The notes beneath the pieces were generated by a model. That model did not search any database and was not told the origin of the DNA. It saw only the letters and a program-made list of their open reading frames with translations. Below, piece after piece: positions 1 to 9,056 of a stretch of DNA of 64,000 bases. Position 1 is the first letter of the stretch, and the number at the start of each line of letters is the position of its first letter. Made by a program: the position numbers and the translations under genes. Source of the DNA: Georgenia sp. TF02-10 (GTDB lineage Bacteria > Actinomycetota > Actinomycetes > Actinomycetales > Actinomycetaceae); NCBI RefSeq assembly GCF_022759505.1, contig NZ_CP094289.1:2356001-2420000 (forward strand). The letters run 5' to 3'.

Positions 1-1
1 G

Positions 2-814
2 GTGGGCCTCGACGTCGAGCGGGCGCACCACGAGGTCGGCACCGCGGGCCAGCAGGAGATCAACTACCGGTTCAGCACGCTGCGCGGCGCCGCCGACGAC
101 CTGATGAAGTTCAAGTACGTCGTCAAGAACGTCGCCTGGCAGGCCGGGAAGTCGGCCACGTTCATGCCCAAGCCGCTCTTCGGGGACAACGGCTCGGGTA
201 TGCACTCCCACCAGTCGCTGTGGAAGGACGGCAAGCCGCTGTTCTTCGACGAGCGCGGCTACGGGGGGCTGTCGGACATCGCCCGCTGGTACATCGGCGG
301 CCTGCTCACCCACGCCCCCGCCCTGCTGGCCTTCACCAACCCGTCGGTGAACTCCTACCACCGGCTCGTGCCGGGCTTCGAGGCGCCGGTCAACCTGGTC
401 TACTCCGCCCGCAACCGCTCCGCCTGCATCCGCATCCCGGTGACCGGCTCCTCCCCCAAGGCCAAGCGGATCGAGTTCCGGGTGCCGGACCCCTCGTCGA
501 ACCCGTACCTGGCCTTCTCGGCCATGCTCCTGGCCGGCATCGACGGCATCCGCAACCGGATCGAGCCGCCGGAGCCGATCGACAAGGACCTCTACGAGCT
601 CCCGCCCGAGGAGCACGCCCAGATCGCCCAGGTGCCCGACTCCCTGCCCAAGGTCCTCGAGGCCCTCGAGGCCGACCACGACTTCCTCACCGAGGGCGAC
701 GTGTTCAGCCGGGACCTCATCGAGACCTGGGTGGACTACAAGCGCACCAACGAGATCGACCCGCTGCGCCTGCGCCCGCACCCGCACGAGTTCGAGATGT
801 ACTACGACCTGTGA
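2..814 (+). CDS. glnA: Glutamine synthetase type I, C-terminal part (5' end outside window)
   Basis: Makes glutamine from glutamate, ammonia and ATP in the cytoplasm. About 270 residues of the usual ~470 are present, so the N-terminal third lies before the window. Visible family motifs are [19 protein letters not shown] (ATP/glutamate site) and NRSACIRIP. The segment [11 protein letters not shown] contains the tyrosine (nt 593-595) that corresponds to the adenylylation site of bacterial GlnA, so this is the regulated GSI-beta type. The adenylyltransferase gene glnE lies 5 kb downstream, as expected for a GlnE substrate. The apparent GTG at base 2 is internal, not the true start. Confidence 0.97.
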   Translation: MGLDVERAHHEVGTAGQQEINYRFSTLRGAADDLMKFKYVVKNVAWQAGKSATFMPKPLFGDNGSGMHSHQSLWKDGKPLFFDERGYGGLSDIARWYIGGLLTHAPALLAFTNPSVNSYHRLVPGFEAPVNLVYSARNRSACIRIPVTGSSPKAKRIEFRVPDPSSNPYLAFSAMLLAGIDGIRNRIEPPEPIDKDLYELPPEEHAQIAQVPDSLPKVLEALEADHDFLTEGDVFSRDLIETWVDYKRTNEIDPLRLRPHPHEFEMYYDL

Positions 815-970
815 CCATGTCAGGCCGCTGACCTGGGAGAACGCCCGGCAGGGCGGCTGCTGGTCCCCAGCGAGTCCGCACGATCGGCCGGCGCAATCGC
901 GCCCGCCGTGCGTGCGGGCTCGTCTGCGCTCGGGGCCAGGTGACCGGGCACGTCCGGCCGTCCACCCGTA

Positions 971-1020
971 CGACGGCGGCCGAGCTCGTCGGTCACGACG
1001 GCGGCCGAGCTCGTCGGTGA
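971..1020. repeat. 25-bp tandem duplication in a gene-free stretch
   Basis: Two adjacent 25-bp copies, 971-995 and 996-1020, differ at one base. They begin CGACGGCGGCCGAGCTCGTC. They lie in the 815-1183 interval between glnA and the epimerase gene. I see no supported gene or clear terminator in that interval. Confidence 0.85.
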
Positions 1021-1183
1021 CGATGTCCCGTGCCCCTCCCCTGCGGTGTCCTGACCCGCAGGCCGTGCGGCGCCCGGCCTCCACCGCCACACTGGGCCGC
1101 GCGCCGCGTGGACGGCGGTCAGCAGTTGGCGGAGCGTGAGCGGACGGAGGCACCAGGTGGCGGGTCCGGCGGGCGGAGGTCAG

Positions 1184-1987
1184 ATGGCGGAGCACGAGCG
1201 ACGGACCGTCGTCGTGAGCGGGGCAGGCGGCCGGATCGGCGGATACCTGCGCCGTGCCGACGGCGGCCTGGCCGCCCGGGGGTGGCGGCTGCACCTGCTC
1301 GACGCCGCCGCCCCGGCCGACCTCGGCGCGGACGAGCCGTTCACCCAGGCCGACATCTCGGTGGAGGAGTCGACGGAGGTCCTGGCCGCGGCGATGGCCG
1401 GCGCGGACGCCGTCGTCCACCTCGCCGGCATCCCGAGCGAGGACGCCTGGACCCGGATCCGACGTACGAACATCGACGGCACCTACCGGGTGCTCGAGGC
1501 CGCCCGCCGGACCGGGGTGCGGCGGGTGGTGCTGGCCAGCTCCAACCACGCGGTCGGGTTCTACCCCACCGGCGAGGTGGCCCGCACCGACCGGCCGGTC
1601 CGCCCGGACTCCTACTACGGCGTCTCCAAGGCCGCTATGGAGGCGCTCGGCAGCCTCTACGCCGACCGGTACGGGCTCGAGGTCGTCTCGCTGCGGATCG
1701 GGCTGTGCGCGGACCGCCCCGCCACCACCTTCGACCTGGGGATCTGGCTCAGCCCCGGCGACGCGGTGCGGCTGGTCGACGCCGCCCTGCGCGGGCCGGT
1801 CGACGGGCCGGTGGTCGCCTACGGCATCTCCGCCAACACCCGCGCCTGGTGGGACCTGAGCACCGCCCGGGCCCTCGGCTACGCCCCGGAGGACGACGCC
1901 GAGCGGCTTGCCGACGAGGTCGAGGAGTACGCCGGCCCCGACGGCGTCCTCGGCCACACCATGGTCGCGCAGGAGCCGACCCCGTAG
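1184..1987 (+). CDS. NAD(P)-dependent epimerase/dehydratase, short-chain dehydrogenase-like
   Basis: A 267-residue Rossmann-fold sugar-nucleotide or uronate dehydrogenase-like enzyme. The N-terminus carries the nucleotide-binding motif SGAGGRIGGYL, followed by the DAVVHLAG strand. The catalytic Tyr and Lys are in SYYGVSKAAMEAL, with an upstream serine in LASSNHAVG. The spacing resembles uronate dehydrogenase-type members, but substrate cannot be read from sequence. ATG 1184 is chosen because GGAGG lies 5-9 nt upstream; an ATG 48 nt further upstream lacks this. It stands alone between noncoding stretches. Confidence 0.85.
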   Translation: MAEHERRTVVVSGAGGRIGGYLRRADGGLAARGWRLHLLDAAAPADLGADEPFTQADISVEESTEVLAAAMAGADAVVHLAGIPSEDAWTRIRRTNIDGTYRVLEAARRTGVRRVVLASSNHAVGFYPTGEVARTDRPVRPDSYYGVSKAAMEALGSLYADRYGLEVVSLRIGLCADRPATTFDLGIWLSPGDAVRLVDAALRGPVDGPVVAYGISANTRAWWDLSTARALGYAPEDDAERLADEVEEYAGPDGVLGHTMVAQEPTP

Positions 1988-2000
1988 CGCCGGGGTGCGA

Positions 2001-2096
2001 AGCGTCATGCAGGCCAGACCGCCCAGCGTCATGCAGCGCAGACCGCCCAGCGTCATGCCGGCCAGACCGAACAGCGTCATGCGGGCCAGGCTGCCG
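2001..2096. repeat. Four tandem 24-bp repeats
   Basis: Four head-to-tail copies of a 24-bp unit starting AGCGTCATGC at 2001, 2025, 2049 and 2073, followed by variants of CAGACCGCCC. They sit directly after the epimerase stop codon and before a perfect hairpin. No ribosome site suggests that they are translated. Confidence 0.85.
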
Positions 2097-2104
2097 CCCG
2101 TCCC

Positions 2105-2155
2105 TGTGGTACTTGTGGCGGTCGCAGGCGCCGTGGGACCGCCACAAGTACCACA
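2105..2155. promoter_or_regulatory. Perfect 19-bp inverted repeat, hairpin or operator
   Basis: Arms TGTGGTACTTGTGGCGGTC (2105-2123) and its exact complement (2137-2155) flank a 13-nt loop. No T-run follows, so it is not a classical terminator. It may end the epimerase transcript, insulate the transporter operon or bind a dimeric regulator. Confidence 0.7.
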
Positions 2156-2251
2156 CGGACGCGAGCCTGCCGACGGTGCGGCGAGCCTGCTCCGAACCGC
2201 TCGTCAGCAGCGACGAGCCTGGCCCGAGCCGCACGTCAGCACCGGCCTGCC

Positions 2252-2281
2252 CATGCATAGTCATGCACCCGTACGTATACA
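2252..2281 (+). promoter_or_regulatory. Likely promoter/operator of the amino-acid ABC transporter operon
   Basis: A locally AT-richer segment about 110 nt before the binding-protein start. CATGCATAGTCATGCA (2252-2267) is a near-dyad, and TATACA (2276-2281) resembles a -10 box. The TGCAT pairs could be a regulator site. The regulator is not identified. Confidence 0.4.
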
Positions 2282-2387
2282 CTGGTGCGCGTCCCGCGGC
2301 GGACCGCCCGCCCCGGAGCACCCTGGCGCCCCGCCGGGAAGCGCCACCGTCCCGCCCGGCACCGCCGGCCCGCCCGAAAGGCCCACC

Positions 2388-3344
2388 ATGCGCCCCAGGC
2401 CCACCACGCGCCGCCTGACCCTGCTGCCCCTGCTCGCCGCCGCCGGGGCGCTGACCCTGGCCAGCTGCACCAACGCCGCCGAGACCGGCGGCGGCGGCGA
2501 CGGCGGCGGCGACGGCACCGACAGCCCGGTCGCGGAGGAGACCGCCGAGGCCGTGCCGAGCTTCGACGCGTCCAGCGTGACCACCGTGGACGAGATCGCC
2601 GCGATGCTGCCCGCGGACTTCGACGGCACCCTCACCCAGGGCGTGAACCTCGCCTACGCGCCGGCGGAGTTCCGTGACGAGAACCAGGACCCGGTCGGCT
2701 ACGACGTCGACCTCGCCCGGGCGCTCGCCAACGTCCTGGGCGCCGAGCTCGAGGTCTCCCACGCCGAGTTCGCCTCGATCATCCCCGGCATCGGCACCCA
2801 GTACGACATGGGCCTGTCCTCCTTCTCGGTCACTCCCGAGCGGCTGGAGCAGGTCAACATGATCACCTACCTCGAGGCCGGCTCGACCTTCTCCGTCCAG
2901 GCCGGCAACCCGCAGGACCTGGACCCGGAGAACCTCTGCGGGGCCACCATGGGGGTGCAGACCGGGACCATCCAGGACGAGCAGTCCGCGGAGATGGCCG
3001 CCCAGTGCGAGGCCGACGGGGAGGAGCCGCTGGAGGTGCTGCGGTACAACTCCCAGGCGGACGTGACCACCAACCTCGTCGGCGGCAAGATCGACGTCAT
3101 GTACGCCGACTCCCCGGTGGGCCAGTACGCCGCGCTGCAGACCGACGGCCAGGTCGAGCAGCTCGGCGAGGTGACCGACGCCGCCCCGCAGGGCATCGTC
3201 GTCGCCAAGGACGACGCCGAGCTCACCGCCGCGCTCCAGGCGGCGATGCAGCACCTGATGGACGAGGGCACCTGGGCGGAGATCCTGGACGCCTGGGGCA
3301 TCACTGGCGCGCTGAGCACCGCCGAGCTCAACCCGGCGCTCTGA
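2388..3344 (+). CDS. Amino-acid ABC transporter substrate-binding lipoprotein (family 3)
   Basis: 318 residues. The N-terminus is a lipoprotein signal peptide with basic residues (RPRPTTRR), a hydrophobic core and a lipobox ALTLASC with Cys27 as the lipidated residue. A Gly/Asp/Glu linker follows, then a type 3 periplasmic-binding fold with [27 protein letters not shown] and [19 protein letters not shown], typical of polar amino-acid binders. It captures substrate outside the membrane for the permease encoded immediately downstream. Its TGA overlaps the permease ATG (TGATG), indicating coupled translation. Specificity (glutamine, glutamate or other) is not decidable here. Confidence 0.93.
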   Translation: MRPRPTTRRLTLLPLLAAAGALTLASCTNAAETGGGGDGGGDGTDSPVAEETAEAVPSFDASSVTTVDEIAAMLPADFDGTLTQGVNLAYAPAEFRDENQDPVGYDVDLARALANVLGAELEVSHAEFASIIPGIGTQYDMGLSSFSVTPERLEQVNMITYLEAGSTFSVQAGNPQDLDPENLCGATMGVQTGTIQDEQSAEMAAQCEADGEEPLEVLRYNSQADVTTNLVGGKIDVMYADSPVGQYAALQTDGQVEQLGEVTDAAPQGIVVAKDDAELTAALQAAMQHLMDEGTWAEILDAWGITGALSTAELNPAL

Positions 3345-4324
3345 TGGACCGCCGGCAGGCCCGGGGCACGGACGACGGCGGCGCGCCCGAGCTCATCCGC
3401 GCCCACCGCGTCCGCCGCCCGGGCCGGCTGGTCTCCGCCGTCGTCGTCGTGGTGCTGGCGGCGATGGCGGCCAACGCGCTGATCACCAACCCCAACTTCC
3501 GGTGGGACGTCGTCTGGCTCTACCTCCGCGACGTCACCGTCGTGCGCGGGGTGGGCTGGACGCTCCTGCTCACCGCCGGCGCGATGGTCATCGCCATCGT
3601 CCTGGCGGTGGCGCTGGCCATCATGCGCCGCTCGGACAACCCGGTGATGCGCTGGGTGGCGTGGGTGTACATCTGGTTCTTCCGCGGCACCCCGATCTAC
3701 ACCCAGCTGGTGTTCTGGGGCCTGATCGGGGTGCTCTACCCGCGGCTGAGCCTGGGCATCCCGTTCGGGCCGGAGTTCGTCACCTTCACCACCCGCGACG
3801 TCTTCTCGGCGTTCTACGCCGCCCTGCTGGGCCTGGCCCTGAACGAGGCGGCCTACCTCTCCGAGATCGTCCGCTCCGGGCTGAACAGCGTGGACGTCGG
3901 CCAGTCCGAGGCGGCGCGCGCGCTCGGCATGACCGAGCCGACCATCCTGCGGCGGATCGTCATCCCGCAGGCGATGCGGGTGATCGTGCCGCCCACCGGC
4001 AACGAGACGATCTCCATGCTCAAGACCACCTCGCTGGTCCTGGCGGTCCCGTTCACCCTGGACCTGACGTTCGTCACCAACGCCGTCGGCAACCGGCTGT
4101 TCCTGCCCGTCCCGCTGCTCATGGTCGCGGCGCTGTGGTACCTCGCGATCACCTCGATCCTGATGGTCGGCCAGCACTACCTCGAGCGGTACTACGGCCG
4201 CGGCTTCGCCGGCGCCGGGGGCCACGGGGGGCGCGGCGGCCGCCGGACGATGGGCCGCAAGCAGCAGGCCATCCTGGCCGCCGGCACCACCAAGGAGGAC
4301 CCGTTCGTGGAGTTCACCCCGTGA
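3344..4324 (+). CDS. Amino-acid ABC transporter permease (HisM/GlnP family)
   Basis: 326 residues, integral membrane. The ~35-residue cytoplasmic N-terminus is followed by several hydrophobic segments. The ATPase-contacting EAA loop reads [20 protein letters not shown], and the motif [11 protein letters not shown] is typical of polar amino-acid permeases. The start ATG overlaps the binding-protein stop, and its own stop overlaps the GTG of the ATPase, so the three genes form one tightly coupled operon. A single permease gene suggests a homodimeric channel. A basic Gly/Arg-rich C-terminal tail (GHGGRGGRR) is unusually long. Confidence 0.95.
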   Translation: MDRRQARGTDDGGAPELIRAHRVRRPGRLVSAVVVVVLAAMAANALITNPNFRWDVVWLYLRDVTVVRGVGWTLLLTAGAMVIAIVLAVALAIMRRSDNPVMRWVAWVYIWFFRGTPIYTQLVFWGLIGVLYPRLSLGIPFGPEFVTFTTRDVFSAFYAALLGLALNEAAYLSEIVRSGLNSVDVGQSEAARALGMTEPTILRRIVIPQAMRVIVPPTGNETISMLKTTSLVLAVPFTLDLTFVTNAVGNRLFLPVPLLMVAALWYLAITSILMVGQHYLERYYGRGFAGAGGHGGRGGRRTMGRKQQAILAAGTTKEDPFVEFTP

Positions 4325-5187
4325 CCGCCGGGCCCGACGGCGCCCGCGCCGGTTCGGCGTCGGCCGCCACCGCCCCGGCCGCCCGCCCCGGCCAGCAGGC
4401 CACCGGCCCGGACGCCGAGCCGATGGTCCGGGTGGCCGGCGTGCACAAGTTCTTCGGCGAGCTGCACGTCCTGCGCGGGGTGGACCTGACCGTCCCGCGC
4501 GGCTCGGTCTGCGTCATCCTCGGCCCGTCCGGGTCGGGCAAGTCCACCCTGCTGCGCTGCGTCAACGTGCTGGAGGAGATCGGCGCCGGCCGCATCTACG
4601 TCGCCGGCCAGCTCATGGGCTACCGCGAGGAGACCCGCCGCGGCCGCCGCGAGCTCTACCAGCTCCACCCCCGGGCCGTCGCCCGGCAGCGCGCGCGGGT
4701 GGGGATGGTGTTCCAGCGCTTCAACCTCTTCCCGCACATGACCGCGCTGGAGAACGTCATGGAGGCCCCGGTCCGGGTCAAGCACGCCGACCGGGCCGCC
4801 GCCCGGGACCGGGCCCGGGAGCTGCTCGACCGGGTCGGGCTGGCGGAGCGGGTGGACCACTACCCGGCCCAGCTCTCCGGCGGGCAGCAGCAGCGGGTCG
4901 CGATCGCCCGGGCCCTGGCGATGGACCCCGAGCTCATGCTCTTCGACGAGCCCACCTCGGCGCTGGACCCCGAGCTCGTCGGGGAGGTCCTCGGCGTCAT
5001 GCAGGACCTGGCCGCCTCGGGGATGACGATGATCGTGGTGACCCACGAGATCGGCTTCGCCCGGGAGGTCGGGGACCACGTGGTGTTCATGGACGACGGG
5101 GTCATCGTCGAGCAGGGGCCGCCCGCGGCGGTCCTGGACCACCCCCGGCACGAGCGGACGCGGGCGTTCCTGTCCAAGGTCCTCTGA
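4321..5187 (+). CDS. Amino-acid ABC transporter ATP-binding protein (GlnQ/HisP family)
   Basis: 288 residues from GTG 4321, which overlaps the permease stop (GTGA). Walker A is GPSGSGKST, the signature is LSGGQQQR and Walker B is [13 protein letters not shown], with the switch histidine in [12 protein letters not shown]. The first ~34 residues are an Ala/Pro/Gly extension not found in most homologues, so an ATG at 4423 ([11 protein letters not shown]) is an alternative start. The insertion between Walker A and the Q-loop ([15 protein letters not shown]) is typical of polar amino-acid importers. It ends 9 bp from the convergent phosphatase gene. Confidence 0.95.
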   Translation: MTAGPDGARAGSASAATAPAARPGQQATGPDAEPMVRVAGVHKFFGELHVLRGVDLTVPRGSVCVILGPSGSGKSTLLRCVNVLEEIGAGRIYVAGQLMGYREETRRGRRELYQLHPRAVARQRARVGMVFQRFNLFPHMTALENVMEAPVRVKHADRAAARDRARELLDRVGLAERVDHYPAQLSGGQQQRVAIARALAMDPELMLFDEPTSALDPELVGEVLGVMQDLAASGMTMIVVTHEIGFAREVGDHVVFMDDGVIVEQGPPAAVLDHPRHERTRAFLSKVL

Positions 5188-5196
5188 GCGGGCGGG

Positions 5197-5859
5197 TCAG
5201 CGGAGCACGACGGCGTCCCCGGCCGTGCCGTCCGCCTCCGGGTGGTCCACCGCCGGGCCGCCGAGGGCGTGGCCCTCCCAGTCCTCCACCGTCCACCCGG
5301 TCGGGGCGGACGCGACGACGACCGCGCCGGTGTTGGTGATCGGCCGCCGGGCGGCGTACTCGGCGGTGACGTTGTCCGCGCGCATGGCCACCCAGGCGCG
5401 GATCACCGCGCCGTGGCTGACCAGCGCGGCGGTGGCGACCCCGCTGGCGCGCACCTCGGCCACCACCTCGTCGAACCGGGCCAGCACCTCCGCCCCGGTC
5501 TCCCCGCCGGGCAGCCCGGTGCCCAGCCCGCGGTCGGGCCAGGTGAAGATGGTCATCACGTACCGGCGCAGGGAGTCCGGGTCGTTGGCCATCTCCAGCT
5601 CCCCGGCGGCCACCTCCCGCAGCCCCGGCCGCACCTGGACGGCGAGCCCGAGCGCCTCGGCCAGCGGGGCGGCGGTCTGCCGGGCGCGGGCCAGGTCCGA
5701 GGCGTAGACCGCCTCGATGCCCGTCCCGGCCAGCGCCGCGGGCAGCGCGGCCGCCTGCTGGCGGCCCAGCTCGGTCAGGTCCGCCCCCGGCGGGGCGGTG
5801 TCGAGGTGGTTGCCGACGTTGGAGGTGGTCTGCCCGTGCCGGAGGAGGATGAGCCGCAT
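5197..5859 (-). CDS. Histidine phosphatase family protein (phosphoglycerate mutase-like)
   Basis: 220 residues. The family motif LLRHGQTTSN carries the phosphorylated histidine, the second Arg is in ASDLARARQTA, and the later His is in ALVSHGAVIRAW. The catalytic core is therefore complete. The substrate is unknown; relatives include small-molecule phosphatases. It follows glnE on the same strand. An upstream ATG at 5877 overlaps the glnE stop (ATGA) and would add six residues; ATG 5859 is preferred because GAGGA lies about 9 nt before it. Either way it is probably cotranscribed with glnE. Confidence 0.9.
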   Translation of the reverse strand: MRLILLRHGQTTSNVGNHLDTAPPGADLTELGRQQAAALPAALAGTGIEAVYASDLARARQTAAPLAEALGLAVQVRPGLREVAAGELEMANDPDSLRRYVMTIFTWPDRGLGTGLPGGETGAEVLARFDEVVAEVRASGVATAALVSHGAVIRAWVAMRADNVTAEYAARRPITNTGAVVVASAPTGWTVEDWEGHALGGPAVDHPEADGTAGDAVVLR

Positions 5860-5876
5860 GGGCCCATCCTCGCCCA

Positions 5877-8800
5877 TCACCCGTAGAACAGGTCGTCCAC
5901 CACCGCCCGGGCCCGGCGGGCGGCGCGCAGGTAGTCCTCCTCCAGGTCCAGCCGGCCGCCGGGCGGGTAGCCGAGCAGCCGGGCCACCGGCTCGAGGTCG
6001 GCCGGGGCGTGCGGCAGGACGTCCGTCCGCTGCCCGGTGGTGCGCCCGGTGGCCAGCACGACGGCGTCCCGGACCCGGGCGGCCAGCGTCCAGGCCGCCG
6101 CGAGCCGCTCGGCCTCGGCGGCGGTGACCAGCCCGGCCTCGCGCAGCGCGGCCAGCGCGGCGGTGGTCGACGTCGTGCGCAGCGCGGGCACCGCCCCGGC
6201 GTGCCGGAGCTGGAGGAGCTGGACGGTCCACTCCACGTCGGCCAGCCCGCCCCGGCCGAGCTTCAGGTGCCGGGTGGGCGGCACCCCGCGGGGCAGCCGC
6301 TCGGCCTCCACCCGGGCCTTGACCCGCCGCAGCTCGCGCAGGTCGGCGGGCGCCAGCCCGCTGGCGGGGTAGCGCACCGGGTCCACCAGGGCGGCGAACC
6401 GCTCCCCCAGCCCGGCGTCCCCGGCCACCGGCCGGGCCCGGAGCAGCGCCTGGCGCTCCCACGGCTCGACCCACCGGTCGTAGTACTCGGCGTACGCGGC
6501 CAGCGTGCGGGTCAGCGGCCCGGACCGGCCCTCCGGCCGGAGGTCGGCGTCCACGGCCAGGGACGGCTCGGGGCCGGTGCCGCCGAGCAGGCCGAGCACC
6601 CGGGTGGCCACGGCGACGGCGACCCGGGTGGCGGTCTCCGGGTCCGCGCCGGGCACCGGGTCGTGCACGAAGAGCACGTCGGCGTCGGAGGCGTAGCCCA
6701 TCTCGGCGCCGCCGAGCCGGCCCATGGCCACCACCAGGTACCGGGACGGGGGCTCGGCCAGGCCGGCGTCGGCCGTCGCGTCGGCGACCGCCACCCGCAG
6801 GGCGCCGGCGACGGCGACCTCGGCGCCGGCGGTGACCAGCGGCGTGCCGGTCCCCACCCCGTGGAGGACGTCCGCCAGCGCCGCCCGGGTGAGCTCGCGG
6901 CGGCGCAGGTACCGGGTGGCCTGCGCTCCGCCGGTCGGCTCGTCCCGGCGGGCCAGCAGCGCCGCCAGCTCGGCGTCCAGCGCCGGGCGGGCCGGGCCGG
7001 CGAGCTCGCCGTCGTCGTCCAGCCAGGCCACGGCCTCGGGCAGCCGGGCGAGCGCGTCGGCGGCGTAGCGGGAGGCGGCGAGCACGTGCGCCAGCCGCTC
7101 GGCGGCGACGCCGGAGTCGCGGAGCAGCTTCAGGTACCAGTGGGTGGTGCCCATGGTCTCGGAGAGCCGGCGGAAGCTGAGCAGCGCCGCGTCGGGCTGG
7201 GCGCCGTCGGCGAACCAGCCGAGCATGACCGGCAGCAGGTGCCGCTGGATCGCCGCGCGGCGGGAGACCCCCTCGGTCAGGGCGGCGATGTGCCGCAGCG
7301 CCCCGGCCGGGTCGCGGTAGCCGATGGCGGCCAGCCGGGCCCGGGCGGCGTCGGGGGCGAGGGAGACGTCGGCGGCGGAGAGCCGGGCGGTCAGCGGCAG
7401 CAGCGGGCGGTAGAAGATCTCCTCGTGCAGGTCGCGGACCTCCCGGCGCACCTGCCGCCAGCGCTCCTCCAGCGCGGCCGCGCCGTCCACCCCGTCGGCG
7501 TGCAGGCCCCGGCCGAGCCGGCGCAGGTCCTCCTCGGCGGTGGGCACCAGGTGGGAGCGGCGCAGCCGGTAGAGCTGGATCCGGTGCTCGAGCAGCCGGA
7601 GGAAGCGGTAGTGGTGGCCCAGGGCGTCGGCGTCGTCGCGGGCGACGTACCCGCCGGCGGCGAGCTCGGCCAGGGCGTCGAGGGTGGCGGCGGAGCGGAC
7701 GGTGGGCTCGGTGCGGCCGTGCACGAGCTGGAGGAGCTGGACGGTGAACTCCACGTCCCGCAGGCCGCCGCGGCCGAGCTTGAGCTGGCGCTCGGCGTCG
7801 GCGGCGGGCAGGTGCGCCTCCACCCGGCGGCGCATCGCCTGGGCGTCCTCGACGAAGTGCTCCCGCTCCACCGCCGTCCACACCAGCGGCGCCAGCTGGT
7901 CGCGGTAGGCCGCGCCCAGGGCCAGGTCCCCGGCGACCGGGCGGGCCTTGAGCAGGGCCTGGAACTCCCAGGTCTTGGCCCACCGCCGGTAGTAGGCCAG
8001 GTGCGAGGCGAGCGTGCGGACGAGCGGGCCGTCCTTGCCCTCCGGGCGCAGGTTGGCGTCCAGCGGCCACAGCGCCGGCTCCGGGCCGGGGGCGGAGCAG
8101 ACCTTCGCCAGCGCGGCGGCGAGCCGGGTGCCGGTGGCCAGCGCCTGCGCCTCGGCGGCGCCCGGGGCGGGCTCGGCGACGTAGACGACGTCGACGTCGG
8201 AGATGTAGTTGAGCTCGCGCCCGCCGGTCTTGCCCATGGCCAGCACCGCCAGGCGCACCTCCTCGGCGCCGCCCAGGTCGGCACGGGCGACGGCGAGGGC
8301 GGCGTCGAGCGCGGCGGCGACGATGTCGGCGAGGGCGGCGGCCACCAGGGGCAGGTCGGCCAGCGGGTCCGGGCTGGTCAGGTCCGCGGCGGCGATCTCC
8401 AGCAGCCGGTCGCGGTAGGTGCGGCGCACCGCGGCGGTGCCCTCGGCGCCGGCCAGCCCGGCGACCGGGACGTCCGCCGCGGGGTCGGCGCCGACGGCGC
8501 GCAGCGCCCGGTCCCGCTCGTCCGCCTCGGTCAGGTCCAGCACGGCGGGCTCGCCCGGGCGGTCGGCGAGCAGCGCCACCGCCGCGGGGCGGGCGACGAG
8601 CAGGTCCCCCAGCGCCGTGCTGGCGCCGAGGACGGCGAGCAGGCGCCGGCGGTGCGGGCCGTCCGCGGCAAGGACCGCCGCCAGGCCCGGGCCCTGCCCG
8701 GCGGCCTGGGCGGACTCGGCGAGGCGGAGCAGGGCGAGCAGGGCCAGGTCCGGGTCGGCGGTGGCGCCGAGCGCCTCGGCCAGCGGGGCGCCGGCCGCGT

Positions 8801-8915
8801 CGGCCGCCGCCCGGACCCCGGCCAGCGCACCGTCGTCGAGGAGGTCCGCCGCCCGCTCGGCCCGGACGAACCCGAGCCGGCGCAGCCGGGCGGCCGGGGA
8901 GACCTCACGCGCCAT
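5877..8915 (-). CDS. glnE: Bifunctional glutamine synthetase adenylyltransferase/deadenylylase
   Basis: 1012 residues, the usual length. It contains two nucleotidyltransferase halves. The first has AMGKTGGRELNYISDVDVVYV and the second has AMGRLGGAEMGYASDADVLFV, each with the Gly-(Gly/Ser) and Asp-x-Asp metal site. Each half is followed by the helical GlnD-uridylyltransferase-associated region, with KLGRGGLRDVEFTVQLLQL and KLGRGGLADVEWTVQLLQL. It adds or removes AMP on the GlnA tyrosine in response to nitrogen status. Placement between glnA1 and glnA2 is conserved in actinobacteria. ATG 8915 has GGGAG just upstream. Confidence 0.97.
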   Translation of the reverse strand: MAREVSPAARLRRLGFVRAERAADLLDDGALAGVRAAADAAGAPLAEALGATADPDLALLALLRLAESAQAAGQGPGLAAVLAADGPHRRRLLAVLGASTALGDLLVARPAAVALLADRPGEPAVLDLTEADERDRALRAVGADPAADVPVAGLAGAEGTAAVRRTYRDRLLEIAAADLTSPDPLADLPLVAAALADIVAAALDAALAVARADLGGAEEVRLAVLAMGKTGGRELNYISDVDVVYVAEPAPGAAEAQALATGTRLAAALAKVCSAPGPEPALWPLDANLRPEGKDGPLVRTLASHLAYYRRWAKTWEFQALLKARPVAGDLALGAAYRDQLAPLVWTAVEREHFVEDAQAMRRRVEAHLPAADAERQLKLGRGGLRDVEFTVQLLQLVHGRTEPTVRSAATLDALAELAAGGYVARDDADALGHHYRFLRLLEHRIQLYRLRRSHLVPTAEEDLRRLGRGLHADGVDGAAALEERWRQVRREVRDLHEEIFYRPLLPLTARLSAADVSLAPDAARARLAAIGYRDPAGALRHIAALTEGVSRRAAIQRHLLPVMLGWFADGAQPDAALLSFRRLSETMGTTHWYLKLLRDSGVAAERLAHVLAASRYAADALARLPEAVAWLDDDGELAGPARPALDAELAALLARRDEPTGGAQATRYLRRRELTRAALADVLHGVGTGTPLVTAGAEVAVAGALRVAVADATADAGLAEPPSRYLVVAMGRLGGAEMGYASDADVLFVHDPVPGADPETATRVAVAVATRVLGLLGGTGPEPSLAVDADLRPEGRSGPLTRTLAAYAEYYDRWVEPWERQALLRARPVAGDAGLGERFAALVDPVRYPASGLAPADLRELRRVKARVEAERLPRGVPPTRHLKLGRGGLADVEWTVQLLQLRHAGAVPALRTTSTTAALAALREAGLVTAAEAERLAAAWTLAARVRDAVVLATGRTTGQRTDVLPHAPADLEPVARLLGYPPGGRLDLEEDYLRAARRARAVVDDLFYG

Positions 8916-9056
8916 GGCGCTCCCGCACCGTCCCGGCCGTGCGCACGATCCCGGCCCCGCCCGCCGCGGCGGCCCGGCCGGACGCCGTCGCCGGGCGCAC
9001 CGTTCCGGCCCCGCGGTCCGTCACCGTCGCGCCCACGGACCCGGCCGCGCGCGCCA

